Part shown: positions 36,840 to 48,024 of the stretch, in pieces | Layout: every line of letters begins with the position of its first letter | Position numbering within the stretch: the first letter of the stretch is position 1 | NCBI RefSeq assembly: GCF_963576675.1 | Contig: NC_088918.1 | Span: forward strand, 32,459,501-32,523,500 | Direction of reading: 5' to 3' | Length of the DNA stretch: 64,000 bases | Source of the DNA: Euphorbia lathyris | Taxonomy: Eukaryota > Streptophyta > Magnoliopsida > Malpighiales > Euphorbiaceae | Made by a program: the position numbers and the translations under genes | The notes under the pieces: model-generated | Seen by the model: the letters and a program-made list of their open reading frames with translations, nothing else | The model's database searches: none | What the model was told of the DNA's origin: nothing

Positions 36840-37340
36840 TGATAACTAGTGGTGAATTTCCAATCAGTTTCCTTCCATGTGGGGGCGTCGTTGGGTTCGA
36901 CGGGGGGAAGCTCCGATGCCAAAGTCAGTATGAAAATGGAGAATAAACTGTATTGACAAGGTAGGGTTTAAGAGAGAGAATGAAAGTGTGTACCTCAATA
37001 GCTTGGGGTGCAAACTATTTATAGTCATCTGATCATAACTTCCAGTAACCCGAAAGTCCCCATTAATGCCTCATTAATGGCGGTTACGGATCTTCCTTAA
37101 GTGTGGCCGTTGTTCCATTAACTGCTTTTATTGGGAATCGGCTCTACCATTTGGCGGGCGGATCGAGGCATAATGGCGGGTCTCACGTAGGTTTGACTAT
37201 GGATAATGTGTGGTGGAATCCAGGTGATCCGCCACAAGGATGACTTGTTTGATACACCATTGCTTCCTTGGCGCTCCCAATACGCTGCCGTTTCGGTAAA
37301 TATCCTCTTTGATCCCGTGGAGAATATCTCGATGTTATCA
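36840..37340 (-). repeat. Tat-like element 3' LTR
   Basis: 501 bp, TGATAACATCG...ACTAGTTATCA on the minus strand, with TATAAATA at 37023-37016. About a dozen base differences from the other LTR are visible, mostly transitions. Confidence 0.88.
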
Positions 37341-37355
37341 GAAGCCCCCACAAAG
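37341..37355 (-). promoter_or_regulatory. Tat-like element polypurine tract
   Basis: Minus-strand CTTTGTGGGGGCTTC abuts the start of the 3' LTR. Confidence 0.6.
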
Positions 37356-37644
37356 TTCCGTTAAAGTCCTTTAGGGCTTTTGCACTTCCTTGCACGCCGT
37401 CATGATGAATCAAATTTATGGTCACTCTGTTCCAGGACATTCATAGAGCGACATGTGTCTTAGGCGCGTTGCTCGAGGTGTGATGTGATATCTTCTTCAA
37501 CTTCTCTCTTTTCTCTCCGATTCATTTGCGTTTTCCTCCCTCATTTTGCTTTGAGTTTTTCTAGAGCTTTTTCCAGCGTCAAGAATCTTCAAAGCTTCCA
37601 ACTCTCATGTAAGTGAACCTTTTCGTCTTGTTTTCTGGGTTTTT

Positions 37645-38445
37645 ATGAGTTCTTCCTCTGAGTCTACCATCGAACTCTTTAATCTGACCACTTCCTCTGA
37701 AACTATAATTAGCTGGACCACTTCTTTTGAGAGTTCTAATTCTTCTGAGAGTACACCTAGTTGTGATTTAACCGAGTTGTGCAACTCGGCGAGGGAGAGT
37801 AGAAGTCGTCAAACTCGTTTAGTTAGGACTCGGAATTTTCCCGTCGTCGCGACCCATATTGTTCCGGCAATAGATTCTAGGAGATTTTCTAGAATGGAGG
37901 CTTCTCCTTCGACTCTGTTTAGGAAAAAGTTGCCTAGGGCGGAGTCTACTTTGTCCCGTATGAGCGCTTCGGATCTAGCTAATTTGGCGGATCGTTACCC
38001 CTGGATCAAAGATTACAAGATTGAGTTGGCGGCTGCTCATCAGTGACCCGCCTGTCCGCCCATAGGTTACCTGTCCATTTATAGCTGTCATGTGGAGAGG
38101 GGATTCCGTCTTCCTCTTCCTAAAATGATGGCGGATATCATGGAGTACTTTGGGATCACTGTCTGCCAGCTGCATCCAAATGGCTGGTTAGATATGGCCC
38201 TAGACTGTTATTTAGCTTCGAACCTGGGGGTAGTCTGTAATCCTCGAGTCTTCCGGTCTCTTCACAAACCCACGAAGCGAAAGTCCAAGTCTTTTTATAC
38301 CTTCGCCAAATTCAAAACTTATTCGCCCTTCTGCGGTAAGATGTCGAACGTCCATCTCTGGGACGAAAGATTTTTCTTCGTAAAGATGAAAAAGGACGAA
38401 CCCCTGGGATTTCCGTCGGTTTGGAATGCCAAACCTCTGCACATG
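37645..38445 (+). pseudogene. Opposite-strand ORF with 'putative gypsy-type transposon' domain
   Basis: This plus-strand ORF is antisense to the Tat-like element. It starts MSSSSESTIELFN and has a Ser-rich N-terminus. After a TGA (38044-38046) it continues in frame with YLSIYSCHVERGFRLPLPKM and GWLDMALDCYLASNLG, which I read as the plant domain called putative gypsy-type transposon (Transposase_28). It is cut at 38445 by the Athila-like LTR, so the C-terminus is lost. The function of this family is unknown. Confidence 0.68.
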
Positions 38446-38708
38446 TGTTAAGCCCAAAATATACCTAAAATATCATAAATAATTACATCAATATTGCTAC
38501 GAATTTATGCTATTTATACCTATTTAGAATACTTTTACTCTCGAATATGTTTCTTTCATGCAAGGTACATAAATATTTGGTAAAATCCAAAAAGGAGTAA
38601 AAAGAGCTCAAAAATAGAAGAAAAGCCCTACAAAAGGAGTCGAAGACGACGAAAATTAATAACGCCAAGTCGAGGACACGAACGAAAGCTGAAAAACCGA
38701 AAAAGCTC

Positions 38709-38753
38709 CGTGCCGCGACCGCGGCCCCCCAAATTCACGGTCGCGACACGCGT
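38709..38753. repeat. GC-rich inverted repeat, LTR copy
   Basis: Arms CGTGCCGCGACCGCG and CACGGTCGCGACACGCG pair with a short loop. The same motif recurs at 45708 and 47639. Confidence 0.75.
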
Positions 38754-38952
38754 CCTTCAGCCTTTCTTCCCTTCGTCCGAAGTACAATTGATGCTCCCCC
38801 ATTCTCGATACGAGCAAGAGATTTTAGAAGCCTAGTTACACACTTTCGTTTTCGACGAAACGCGATCGTTCGGGTGGATAAAGACGTCCTTTCGCAGCGG
38901 ACACGATCCTTCACAAAGGGACACGACACTTCAATCAAGACTCTTCAGCATC

Positions 38953-38960
38953 TATAAATA
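38953..38960 (+). promoter_or_regulatory. TATA box of Athila-like LTR
   Basis: TATAAATA in CATCTATAAATAAAG, 200 bp after the inverted repeat and about 970 bp before the LTR end. Confidence 0.6.
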
Positions 38961-39929
38961 AAGAGTTGATGGAGAGTTGAAAAAATAATAATGATATAGT
39001 GTGATATATGCGTAGAAGAAAGAGATTAGTGTAGAATTTATGCAGAAATTCCGAATCAAGTGATTCAGAAGTTAGATTTCGATTCTGTTCAAAAGCAATA
39101 TGATGTACACACATTGTTTACAAAATAATAACAAAATCAGTAGCGTTTAGACATTGTTCCAGTTTAGTTTACATTTTGGTAGTGGACCGACCCAGTCTCT
39201 ATTACGAAGATTCAGCGAGAAGATTGAGTAGAGGATTCGCCCCTGAGCCTCACAAACTCTAACGAAACCCAAGGAAAGGATTGACAACCCGTTCACTTGC
39301 ACGCCGTCGAAGAATTCAATGCTCCATGTTCTCTGTAAACTTGTATCAATTTATATTTCATCTAATAAAGTCCGTTCTATTCGATAGATTTTTATGCAGC
39401 ACTTATGGTAGCCAATCCACTAAAGTGACTGCTGGTGTTTTCATTAAAACGTAGTTTAATCCAAAATCTTTACAAGGAAACTTTGTTGAACACTTAGGCA
39501 AATTATTATCTCGGTAGAGTTTTAATTTGGTTAAGGGCAATTATCCCGGATAAGGGTTTTGTCGCGTTCAAAGCCTATTAATTAGAGGTTCCGTCATTTA
39601 TTTCATCTTTATAATTCGTACAAAGTTTAAAGTTGTTTTCTTTGCTTAATGCAAACGAATATACTTGTTTACTTTTCTAAAGTACTAAAACGTTCCTGTT
39701 TTGCATATTCATTATTAATCAGATATTTTCTAACATCTTCACATTCTAATCTAATTCTCATTCTAGCAATTTCAAAACCAAAACCGATTAAACGATTTTC
39801 CCATATTATAAACCTTAAAGTAAATTAACCGATTGTAAATAAGTTTTGTTAAAAAAACATTCCATGTGGGATCGATATCTTTTATTACTACAAGCGTATA
39901 CCGTGCACTTGCGGAAATCGCTCAACAAG

Positions 39930-39951
39930 TTTTTGGCGCCGTTGCCGGGGA
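39930..39951 (+). promoter_or_regulatory. Primer binding region of Athila-like element
   Basis: TTTTTGGCGCCGTTGCCGGGG follows the LTR after 2 nt. This sequence is typical of the start of the internal region in Athila and related gypsy elements. Confidence 0.75.
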
Positions 39952-40100
39952 ATGCCAAAATTTTTGACAAAATTTTAAATTTTTCGTGTTTTATTACGAA
40001 TCTAGGTTTATTCATACTTATTCAAACTTTTACATTTTATTTATTTTTAATTACTAACATATTTATTTTTCAAATTCTGTTTTGTAGGTAGTTTCGGTTC

Positions 40101-41366
40101 GTGCGAATTTTCAAGTTCATGCGCAGTTCTCGAAGTTCGGGCACGTCACCAGATCCTATTGACCCAGAAATTGAAAGAACTCTTAAAAAGAACAAGAAAG
40201 AAAAGAAAAAGAAAAACAAAACCCCAATAAAAACTAAAATTACCGAGCCAGAAGTTATGGCCACACTTATGGATTACACTAGGCCAGGAGTGGCCGGTGT
40301 AACAAACAGTATAGTTAGACCCCAAATTAATGCAAACCAATTTGAAATTAAGCCTGCGTTGCTTAATATGTTGCAAAATAATGTAACGTTTTACGGGTTA
40401 CCTAACGAAAATCCTAATACCCATTTGACAAAATGTGACTGCAGAAGCAATCAATCTTCGCCTTTTTCCTTTTACTTTGAAGGATCGAGCCAAAGAATGG
40501 TTAACTTCTATGCCAGCCGCATCAATTGAGACTTGGGAGCAATTAGCCCAAGCATTTTTATCAAAAATTTTCCCTTTAGCAAAAACCGCAAGAGTCATTA
40601 AAGAGTTAACGTCTTTTTCTCAAAATGATAGTGAAACTCTATATGAGGCTTGGGAACGTTTTAAAGAACTTCAACGTTTATGCCCACACCACCAATTGCC
40701 CGCTGAACTTTTAATGCAAACATTTTATAATGGACTAAATCCTACAACTAGAGGTTCATTGGACGCTATGTCTGGAGGGTTATTCATGAAGAAAACATCT
40801 GCCCAAGCAAGAGAACTTTTGGAGGAAATGGCAATGAACAGCAGTATGTGGCCCGCGGAACGTGGACACCTACCATCAGCGAAACCATCATCCTCAACTA
40901 CATCATCAGTTAAAGGTATAGTGAATCTTGATCCAGTAGCGATGTTGCAAGCCCAATTTTCTGCCTTGTCGCACAAAATTGATCGGTTTATGGCACCGTG
41001 TGATCCGAATGGTCAACTAATCCGAACGGATGTGGATTATGAAGGTATGAGTGAAATTGAACAGGTAAACTTTGTCCAAGGACAAAACCAAACTAATAAC
41101 CCTTATTCCAATACATATAATCCTGGATGGAGAAATCATCCTAACTTTAACTGGAGAGATAGTAATAACAATAATGTTAATGCTAATCAAAATCGTACTA
41201 ATAATTATCAAAATCAATCAAGAGATACGATTAGCACTTTATCTTCTAAAATCGACAAATTCATTGATGCGATGAGCGGAAAAATAAGTAATCACGACGA
41301 TGGTTTTAAACGGATCGAGAATAAATTCGATCAGCTTATTAAAACCAATCATCCAACATCCATAAT
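40101..41366 (+). pseudogene. Athila-like gag
   Basis: The Lys-rich start (KKNKKEKKKKNKTPIKTK) leads to the gag core: INLRLFPFTLKDRAKEWL, ASIETWEQLAQAFLSKIFP, ETLYEAWERFKELQRLCPHH. An Asn-rich stretch follows (NPYSNTYNPGWRNHPNFNW). The frame breaks near 40430, where about a dozen residues before the core also seem lost, and again near 41365. Gag forms the virus-like particle. This copy is defective. Confidence 0.82.
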
Positions 41367-44300
41367 TTGGAGATTCAAATTGGACAACTCGCTAAATCAA
41401 TTCCATCCCGCAAAGAGGGAAGTCTTCCAAGCCATACGGAAGAAAATCCGAAAGAGCATGTTAAGGCTATCACTCTTCGTTCAGGGAAAAACTACTTAGG
41501 CCCGGAAATGCCCGGAAATTCGACCTTACCTGGAACTGATTTACCAAAGCCCAAAGAAGATACATTAAAACAAAAAGATGCACCGATTGACTCTAGTACG
41601 AAAACTTTTGTACCCAAACCACCTTTTCCACACAAAGTCCGCAACAAGGACTATGACAAACAACTTTTAACATTTTTAGACAAACTTAAAAATTTGCATA
41701 TTAATTTAACGTTTATGGATGCAATTACGCAAATTCCCAATTATGGTAAATTCCTCAAAGAGTTAATTTCAAAGAAAATCAGTTGGGAAGGAATTTCATC
41801 CATTTCACTAACTGAGGATTGCAGTTCGATTGTGTCAAGCAATTTGCCCACTAAACTCAAGGATCCCGGATGTTTTACCATTCCGTGTAAATTGGGAGAT
41901 ATTGAATTTCCAAGTTGTCTTTGTGATTTAGGAGCAAGCATTAACTTGATGCCATTATCTATTTTTAATAAGTTAGGCTTAGAAGAAGACATCAAACGTA
42001 CCAATATGGTTTTGCAATTAGCGGATCAAACCACTAAAAGACCATACGGTATAATTGAGGATGTTTTAGTTAAAGTTGACAAATTTATTTTTCCTACCGA
42101 TTTCGTTATTTTAGATTTTGCTTATGATGTAAATTGTCCGCTAATCTTTGGTAGACCGTTCATGAACACGGGACGTGCTCTAGTTGATGTGTCGGAAGGG
42201 AAAGTAGTTTTACGAATAGGAGATGATAAGATTGAGTTTGATATGAACCAAGCGATGAAATATCGTATGGAAGATTTCGCTTGTATGAAACTTGATTTAA
42301 TTGAAGAATGTGTAAATGACATTGTTCAAAAAGAAGAAATAATAGAACCTATAATGAGCGAGGAACTAGAAGATAAGGACCCAGAACCTTTGATTCGAGA
42401 AGATGGACCAGTTCCGCCTTCAATTGTAGTTCCACATAAATTAGAACTTAAGGAATTACCAAGTCATTTGAGGTACGCTTTCTTAGGCGAAGGCGATTCT
42501 CTACCTATTATTATCTCTAACAAACTAACACAAGTTCAAGAAGAGAAATTGAAAGTAGTTGTTAGAAATAGGATAGGAAGTATGGGTTGGCAAATTTCAG
42601 ACTTAAAAGGTATTAATCCAAGTATTGTAATGCATAGAATTCATTTAGAAGAAGATAAGCCACCTAAAGCGGATAGGCAAAGACGCCTAAATCCGAACAT
42701 GAAAGAAGTAGTAAAAAATGAAATTACTAAACTTCTGGATAATGGAATCATCTACCCTATCTCGGATAGTGAATGAGTTAGTCCAATCCATTGTGTACCT
42801 AAAAAGGGAGGCATAACAGTTGTAAGGAATGAAGAAGGTGAATTAATACCTACGCGAACCACCACTGGTTGGAGGGTTTGTATAGATTATAGAAATTTAA
42901 ATAAAGCAACTAGGAAAGATCATTTTCCCCTTCCTTTCATTGATCAAATGATCGAAAGGATAGCTGGTCATGCTTTCTACTGTTTTCTTGATGGTTACTC
43001 CGGATTCTTTCAAATATACATTTACCCGGATGACCAAGATAAAACAACCTTCACATGTCCTTACGGAACATTTGCATATAGAAGAATGCCCTTTGGTCTA
43101 TGTAACGCACCTGCAACATTTCAACATTGTATGACTGCGATGTTTAATGATTTCATTGAAGATATCATGGAAGTTTTTATAGACGATTTTTCAGTTTATG
43201 GAGATTCTTTTGATTCGTGCCTAGAAAATTTGGATAAAGTTTTGTCTAGGTGTGAAGAAACAAATTTGGTATTAAATTGGGAAAAATGTCATTTCATGAT
43301 TGACGAAGGAATTGTTTTAGGTCACAAAATATCTGAAAAAGGATTAGAAGTAGATAGAGCAAAAACCTCAGTAATAGAGAAATTACCCCCTCCAACTTCT
43401 GTTAAGGGAGTAAGATCATTCTTAGGACATGCTGGTTTTTACAGAAGATTTATTAAAAAAAATTCTGTAATTTCCAAACCACTTACTAATTTACTCATGA
43501 AAGATTCAACCTTTGATTTTAATGAAGAATGCGTTAAAGCATTCGAAACATTGAAAACAGCTTTAGTCAGTGCACCTGTTATTGCTAAACCCGATTGGGA
43601 TCTACCATTTGAAATTATGTGTGATGCAAGTGATTTAGCTGTCGGATGTGTTTTAGGTCAAAGGAAAGATAAGAAACTTCATGTCATTTATTATGCAAGT
43701 CACACACTGTCTGGTGCACAATTAAACTACACTACAACAGAAAAAGAAATGTTAGCCGTAGTTTTTGCATGTGACAAGTTTAGGTCATATTTATTAGGTT
43801 CAAAAGTTATTATTTATACTGATCATGCAGCATTAAGATATTTATTTGCTAAAAAGGATGCAAAACCACGTCTAATTAGATGGGTTTTATTGTTGCAAGA
43901 ATTTGATATAGAAATTAAAGACAAAAAGGGAGTTGAAAACCTTGTCGCCGATCATCTATCGAGACTTGAAGATGAAAACGGTCCTATAGGTGAAACTACC
44001 GGTATACGAGATGATTTCCCTGATGAACACCTCTATCAAATAAAAAGTGCCATGTCACCATGGTATGCAGATATTGCTAATTATCTTGCAGCCAATATTG
44101 TTCCGGAAGGATTAGATTTCCAACAAAAGAAGAAATTTTTCTTCGATATTAAACAATATTTTTGGGAAGATCCCTTTTTGTTCAAGACTTGTGGTGACGG
44201 GATAATTAGGAGATGCGTTGGTGAAAATGAATACGAATCCATAATGTCGGAATGCCATTCTAGCTCTTATGGAGGACATAATGGAGTTAACAAGACATCT

Positions 44301-45340
44301 GCTAGAATATTTGAAAGCGGTTTCTTTTGGCCTACGATGTTTAAGGATGTCCGTTCATTTATCACTCGTTGTGATAAGTGCCAAAGAACAGGAAATTTAG
44401 GAAGGAAAGATGAGATGCCCCTAACAACCATATTAGAAGTTGAAGTCTTCGATATGTGGGGAATAGATTTCATGGGACCTTTTCCCCCTTCCAATGGTAA
44501 AACTTACATATTAGTTGCCGTCGATTATGTTTCGAAGTGGGTTGAAGTAATTGCAACCCCGACGAACGATTCTAAAGTTGTCGTTAATTTTCTTGACGAT
44601 ATATTCTATAGATTTGGTTGTCCAAGAGTTATCGTTATGATGGTGGTACTCATTTTATAAACAAGAGTTTTGAAACGCTTATGAAAAAATATGGAGTGCG
44701 CCACCGCGTATCAACGCCGTACCATCCTCAGTCAAATGGTCAGGCGGAGATATCAAACAGAGAACTCAAATGGATTCTCGAAAAAACAGTTTCATCTTCT
44801 AGAAAAGATTGGTCTTCTAAACTCAATAATGCGCTATGGGCATACCGTACTGCATTTAAAACGCCAATAGGAATGACTCCGTACCGTTTAGTGTATGGTA
44901 AGACATGTCATTTGCCAGTCGAATTAGAACATAAAGCCTATTGGGCTATTAGAGAACTAAACTTTGATTTGCAACAAGCAGGTAAGAAACGTTTGCTCAA
45001 TTTGAATGAGTTAGATGAGTTACGTCATCTATCTTACGAAAATGCAAAGATTTATAAAGAAAAAGTGAAAAAATGGCATGATGCCAAAATTAAAGTCAAA
45101 CACTTTAATATTGGGGATAAAGTGCTGTTATTTAATTCACGACTTTGTTTATTTCCAGGAAAACTTAAGTCCAGATGGTTAGGACCATATTTAGTCGTAA
45201 AAACATTCGATTACGGTTCTTTAGAACTGGAAGGTCCTACCAGAGTTTGATTCAAAGTTAATGGTAATCGATGTAAAATCTATTACGAAAATATTTCCCA
45301 ACTAGGAATTGAGTTCGTAACAAGATTGTCTGACGTATAA
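41367..45340 (+). pseudogene. Athila-like pol (protease, RT, RNase H, integrase)
   Basis: Domains in order: aspartic protease (CDLGASINLMPLS, near 41923), RT ([20 protein letters not shown]; catalytic FIDDF near 43180), RNase H ([42 protein letters not shown]) and integrase (zinc finger with [45 protein letters not shown]). TGA codons at 42774-42776 and 45248-45250 stand where relatives have Trp, and a frameshift lies near 44637 before DGGTHF. Domain order with integrase last is gypsy type. RT copies element RNA and integrase inserts the DNA. Confidence 0.92.
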
Positions 45341-45553
45341 ATTACTCAGTTTTTCTTACACAGTTTATTTTGTTTTATTGTTTTTATATTTTTGTTCATT
45401 TATTTTATTTTATTTTTGTTATATTTTTTTTTTCAAAATGCCATTTTTATGATTAGATGACTTTATGTTATGATTAAAATGCATAAAATATTTCTATTTC
45501 ATGATTTTAGATTTAATTTTTAGGAAATTGAGATGAATTTGAAGTTTCAGGCA

Positions 45554-45590
45554 ATTCTCTGCCGAGAATTTAGAATTCCCTGCCGGGAAT
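45554..45590. repeat. Pair of small hairpins with matching stem change
   Basis: ATTCTC-TGCC-GAGAAT (45554-45569) and ATTCCC-TGCC-GGGAAT (45575-45590) stand side by side. The stems differ at one base pair (T:A against C:G) yet both pair fully. Related copies: 45653-45668 (one mismatch) and 47560-47575. Confidence 0.7.
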
Positions 45591-45707
45591 CCCTTTATTT
45601 AAGAATGTCACAAACAAGTTCGGATTTCTCTGTTCATACCGAGAATTTTTAAATTCTCTACCGTGAATCAGAAGGTAGCTTAGACGCCTGATTTCCGCAA
45701 GGAAATC

Positions 45708-45752
45708 AGCGTGTCGTGACCGCGGCTTTGCCATTCGCGGTCGCGACACGCG
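45708..45752. repeat. GC-rich inverted repeat before first ATHILA-domain ORF
   Basis: Arms AGCGTGTCGTGACCGCG and CGCGGTCGCGACACGCG pair at 15 of 17 positions. A second small palindrome, GATTTCC-GCAA-GGAAATC, lies directly before it (45690-45707). Confidence 0.78.
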
Positions 45753-45896
45753 TGTTTCCTGCACTATTCAGGTCTGAAACACTCTAATCTTTTCGACAAA
45801 CCTCTTGGTAATTGAAACATTAAGTTTCTTCATTCCCGAAAGGTGCAATTTATACCTTTTCATAATTAAAACGATACCTCTTTTCATCTTGAACTC

Positions 45897-45903
45897 TTAT
45901 AAA
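45897..45903 (+). promoter_or_regulatory. TATA-like box before first ATHILA-domain ORF
   Basis: TTATAAATTA about 110 bp before the ATG at 46013, so the ORF may have its own transcript. Only the motif supports this. Confidence 0.35.
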
Positions 45904-46012
45904 TTAATCTTAGAGGATTCAAGTTCTGTTACAATTCTTTTCATCTTTGTCAGAACTCTGATTTTTTTTCACAAAACACCGTTCTTTGCTAAAGTAACAC
46001 TAACTTTGCACC

Positions 46013-46960
46013 ATGCCTACCAAATACAAATCACCTAGGCACAATGCTGCCTCAATCAACAAACGCCCAGACTTATCCAAGCGATATGGGGCGCCTTTTC
46101 CTATTTTTAATCACGATGAAGGTAGGCGTTATTGGAATCACCGTTACAAATTCTTCACCGGAATGTTGTATATGGATGAATTTCTTAATAGCCAATTAGG
46201 CATTTATGATGACATGAGCCGCTATATGGAGCGCCTAGGGTGGACAAAATTCGCCCAAATGCGATTTCCAATAATAGGCGACTGGATACTCGAATTCTTC
46301 TGTACCGTGCGTTTTACTAATAAACGACGAGTACGTCTCAGTTTTCGTCGAGAAGGCAAAATCTTCACTTTCGGCTATCCTGAGTTGCATGCTTGGTTTG
46401 GTTTTCCCCCGAGGGATACAATCAAACGTCATCCTGGACGAGACATGACATCCTCGGACATTTGGAGAATGCTCACTGGATTCTGGCGATTCAATTCAAA
46501 ACTCGCCTATAATCATTCTTTTCGCTCCAATTCCATGCTGTATTTACACAAATTTCTGTGTCACAGTTTGTTCGGGCGCACATTCAGTAGTGTGGTCCGT
46601 GACACAGATTTGTATGTTCTTGGAGATATATTCCAGGGCAATGCAGTGGATTCTTCCAAAATTCTGATGGAAGGTATTGTCACCGCCTCTCGATCCAAAG
46701 ATAAGAAGATTGGGTTCGGCAATATAATCTGTGGAATAATTCTCGGTTCAAAGGGTACTATTGATGTTCCCTGGAGTGATGATGAATTCTTCCCGACAAT
46801 TGACTATGAATTTCTCGAGCACGAAGGACTTGTGAAACGTGTCTTTCGAGCAGGGCCTCAATTTTTGTCTGCACCAGAACGTGAAACTTTCGTGCAGTTT
46901 CAAATTGATCGTATTAAGGCCAGAAATATCCCGTTAGATAGGGATGAATATGTAGAATAG
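46013..46960 (+). CDS. ATHILA ORF-1-type protein, copy A (315 aa)
   Basis: Intact ORF in the position of the env-like gene, after integrase. It starts MPTKYKSPRHN in an AC-rich context (TTGCACCATGCC). Motifs: MERLGWTKFAQMRFPIIGDW, LEFFCTVRF, FTFGYPELHAWFGFPPRD, LHKFLCHSLFGRTFSSVVRD, IICGIILGSKG. These match what I know of the ATHILA ORF-1 family. Its role is unknown. No signal peptide or membrane segment is seen, so it does not look like an envelope protein. It is related to the second ORF at 48025. Confidence 0.68.
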   Translation: MPTKYKSPRHNAASINKRPDLSKRYGAPFPIFNHDEGRRYWNHRYKFFTGMLYMDEFLNSQLGIYDDMSRYMERLGWTKFAQMRFPIIGDWILEFFCTVRFTNKRRVRLSFRREGKIFTFGYPELHAWFGFPPRDTIKRHPGRDMTSSDIWRMLTGFWRFNSKLAYNHSFRSNSMLYLHKFLCHSLFGRTFSSVVRDTDLYVLGDIFQGNAVDSSKILMEGIVTASRSKDKKIGFGNIICGIILGSKGTIDVPWSDDEFFPTIDYEFLEHEGLVKRVFRAGPQFLSAPERETFVQFQIDRIKARNIPLDRDEYVE

Positions 46961-47638
46961 TTTCTGTTTTTCATTTTTGTTTTTGTATATATTTTTTTTG
47001 TTTTGTTTTAATTATTGATTTGTTTTCATTATTTGTACATATGTTACAATAATAAAAATCTTATTTAGTTCAATTCTTAATTTTTATCCATTTGATCCAT
47101 TATCTATACTTAGCATATTTCATATGGATACTTTCTAATTTTTCATAATCAAATTAAGATAAAAAGGATTCCCTTGAACAAATATGGTTTTCTATTTTTC
47201 CACACGTATATCCACATTTAATTCCATTTGTAACTCAATTTATTTTTAATAAATTAAGTTATCATTTAATCAATTCAATTCATGTATTAAATATGTATTA
47301 CCATGCACTTATTATGCATTTAATATGGTTCTCTTAACTTATATGCATAAATGAACATTTAAGTTTCATTAATTACTCATAAATCAATTTATTATACTTT
47401 AATTCAATTTATTAAGGTAAAACATTTGGTTTTCCTTGCAATTAATGTCATTTATTTAAGTTTTAAGTGCATGAACCCTTCATATTAAGTTCAGGAACCA
47501 TTTTCTCAACAAAATTACACAAACCATGTCAAAAGGCACCAAAATAGGCATTTTTACCAATTCTCTACCGAGAATTTATTAATTCTCGGTATGAGCAGCA
47601 ACTTTGGCAAGATTTCAGGGCGAATATTGCCTGAAATT

Positions 47639-47683
47639 CGCGTGCCGCGGCCGCGGCTTTGCCATTCGCGGTCGCGACACGCG
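47639..47683. repeat. GC-rich inverted repeat before second ATHILA-domain ORF
   Basis: Arms CGCGTGCCGCGGCCGCGG and CGCGGTCGCGACACGCG. The loop and right arm (CTTTGCCATT then CGCGGTCG...) are identical to those at 45726-45752. Confidence 0.78.
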
Positions 47684-47776
47684 TATTAATTCCCCTTTTC
47701 CATCCGATTTTTCCACCAAATTTTGCCTATTCCTATTCCTATTCCTATTCTACCTATTCACCTACCTATACAACCC

Positions 47777-47784
47777 TATATAAA
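47777..47784 (+). promoter_or_regulatory. TATA box before second ATHILA-domain ORF
   Basis: TATATAAA in a pyrimidine-rich leader with (CTATTC)n repeats at about 47726-47752, about 240 bp before the ATG at 48025. Confidence 0.45.
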
Positions 47785-48024
47785 CCTACCTCTTACACAA
47801 ACCTCACATCACCTCTATTTTTACCCAATCCCTTACTCTAAACTCTTCCCCAAAAATCTACTTTTTGTCTTCCCAATTTATTCACTCCGATTTCTATCCT
47901 CTTTTCCATTCAATCACTTCCATATTCCAAACCCCAAACTCATCTTAAAGCTTTGCTTTCTCTCTCCATTTCTTCTTCTTCTTCTTCTTCTTCTCACACC
48001 TTAAACACACAAAGCACCATCACC

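Larger units (their letters stand above)
38446..39927 (+). repeat. Athila-like 5' LTR
   Basis: It starts TGTTAAGCCC and ends CGCTCAACA, directly before the primer site. A GC-rich inverted repeat lies at 38709-38753 and TATAAATA at 38953-38960. It has no partner copy in the window, so its length of 1482 bp rests on the TG...CA ends and the primer site. Confidence 0.78.

Noticed and set aside
36840..37340. Solo LTR
   Set aside because: Its own flanks (TAAAC and GAAGC) do not match, but TAAAC matches the outer flank of the LTR at 57471-57971, so it is one end of a full element.
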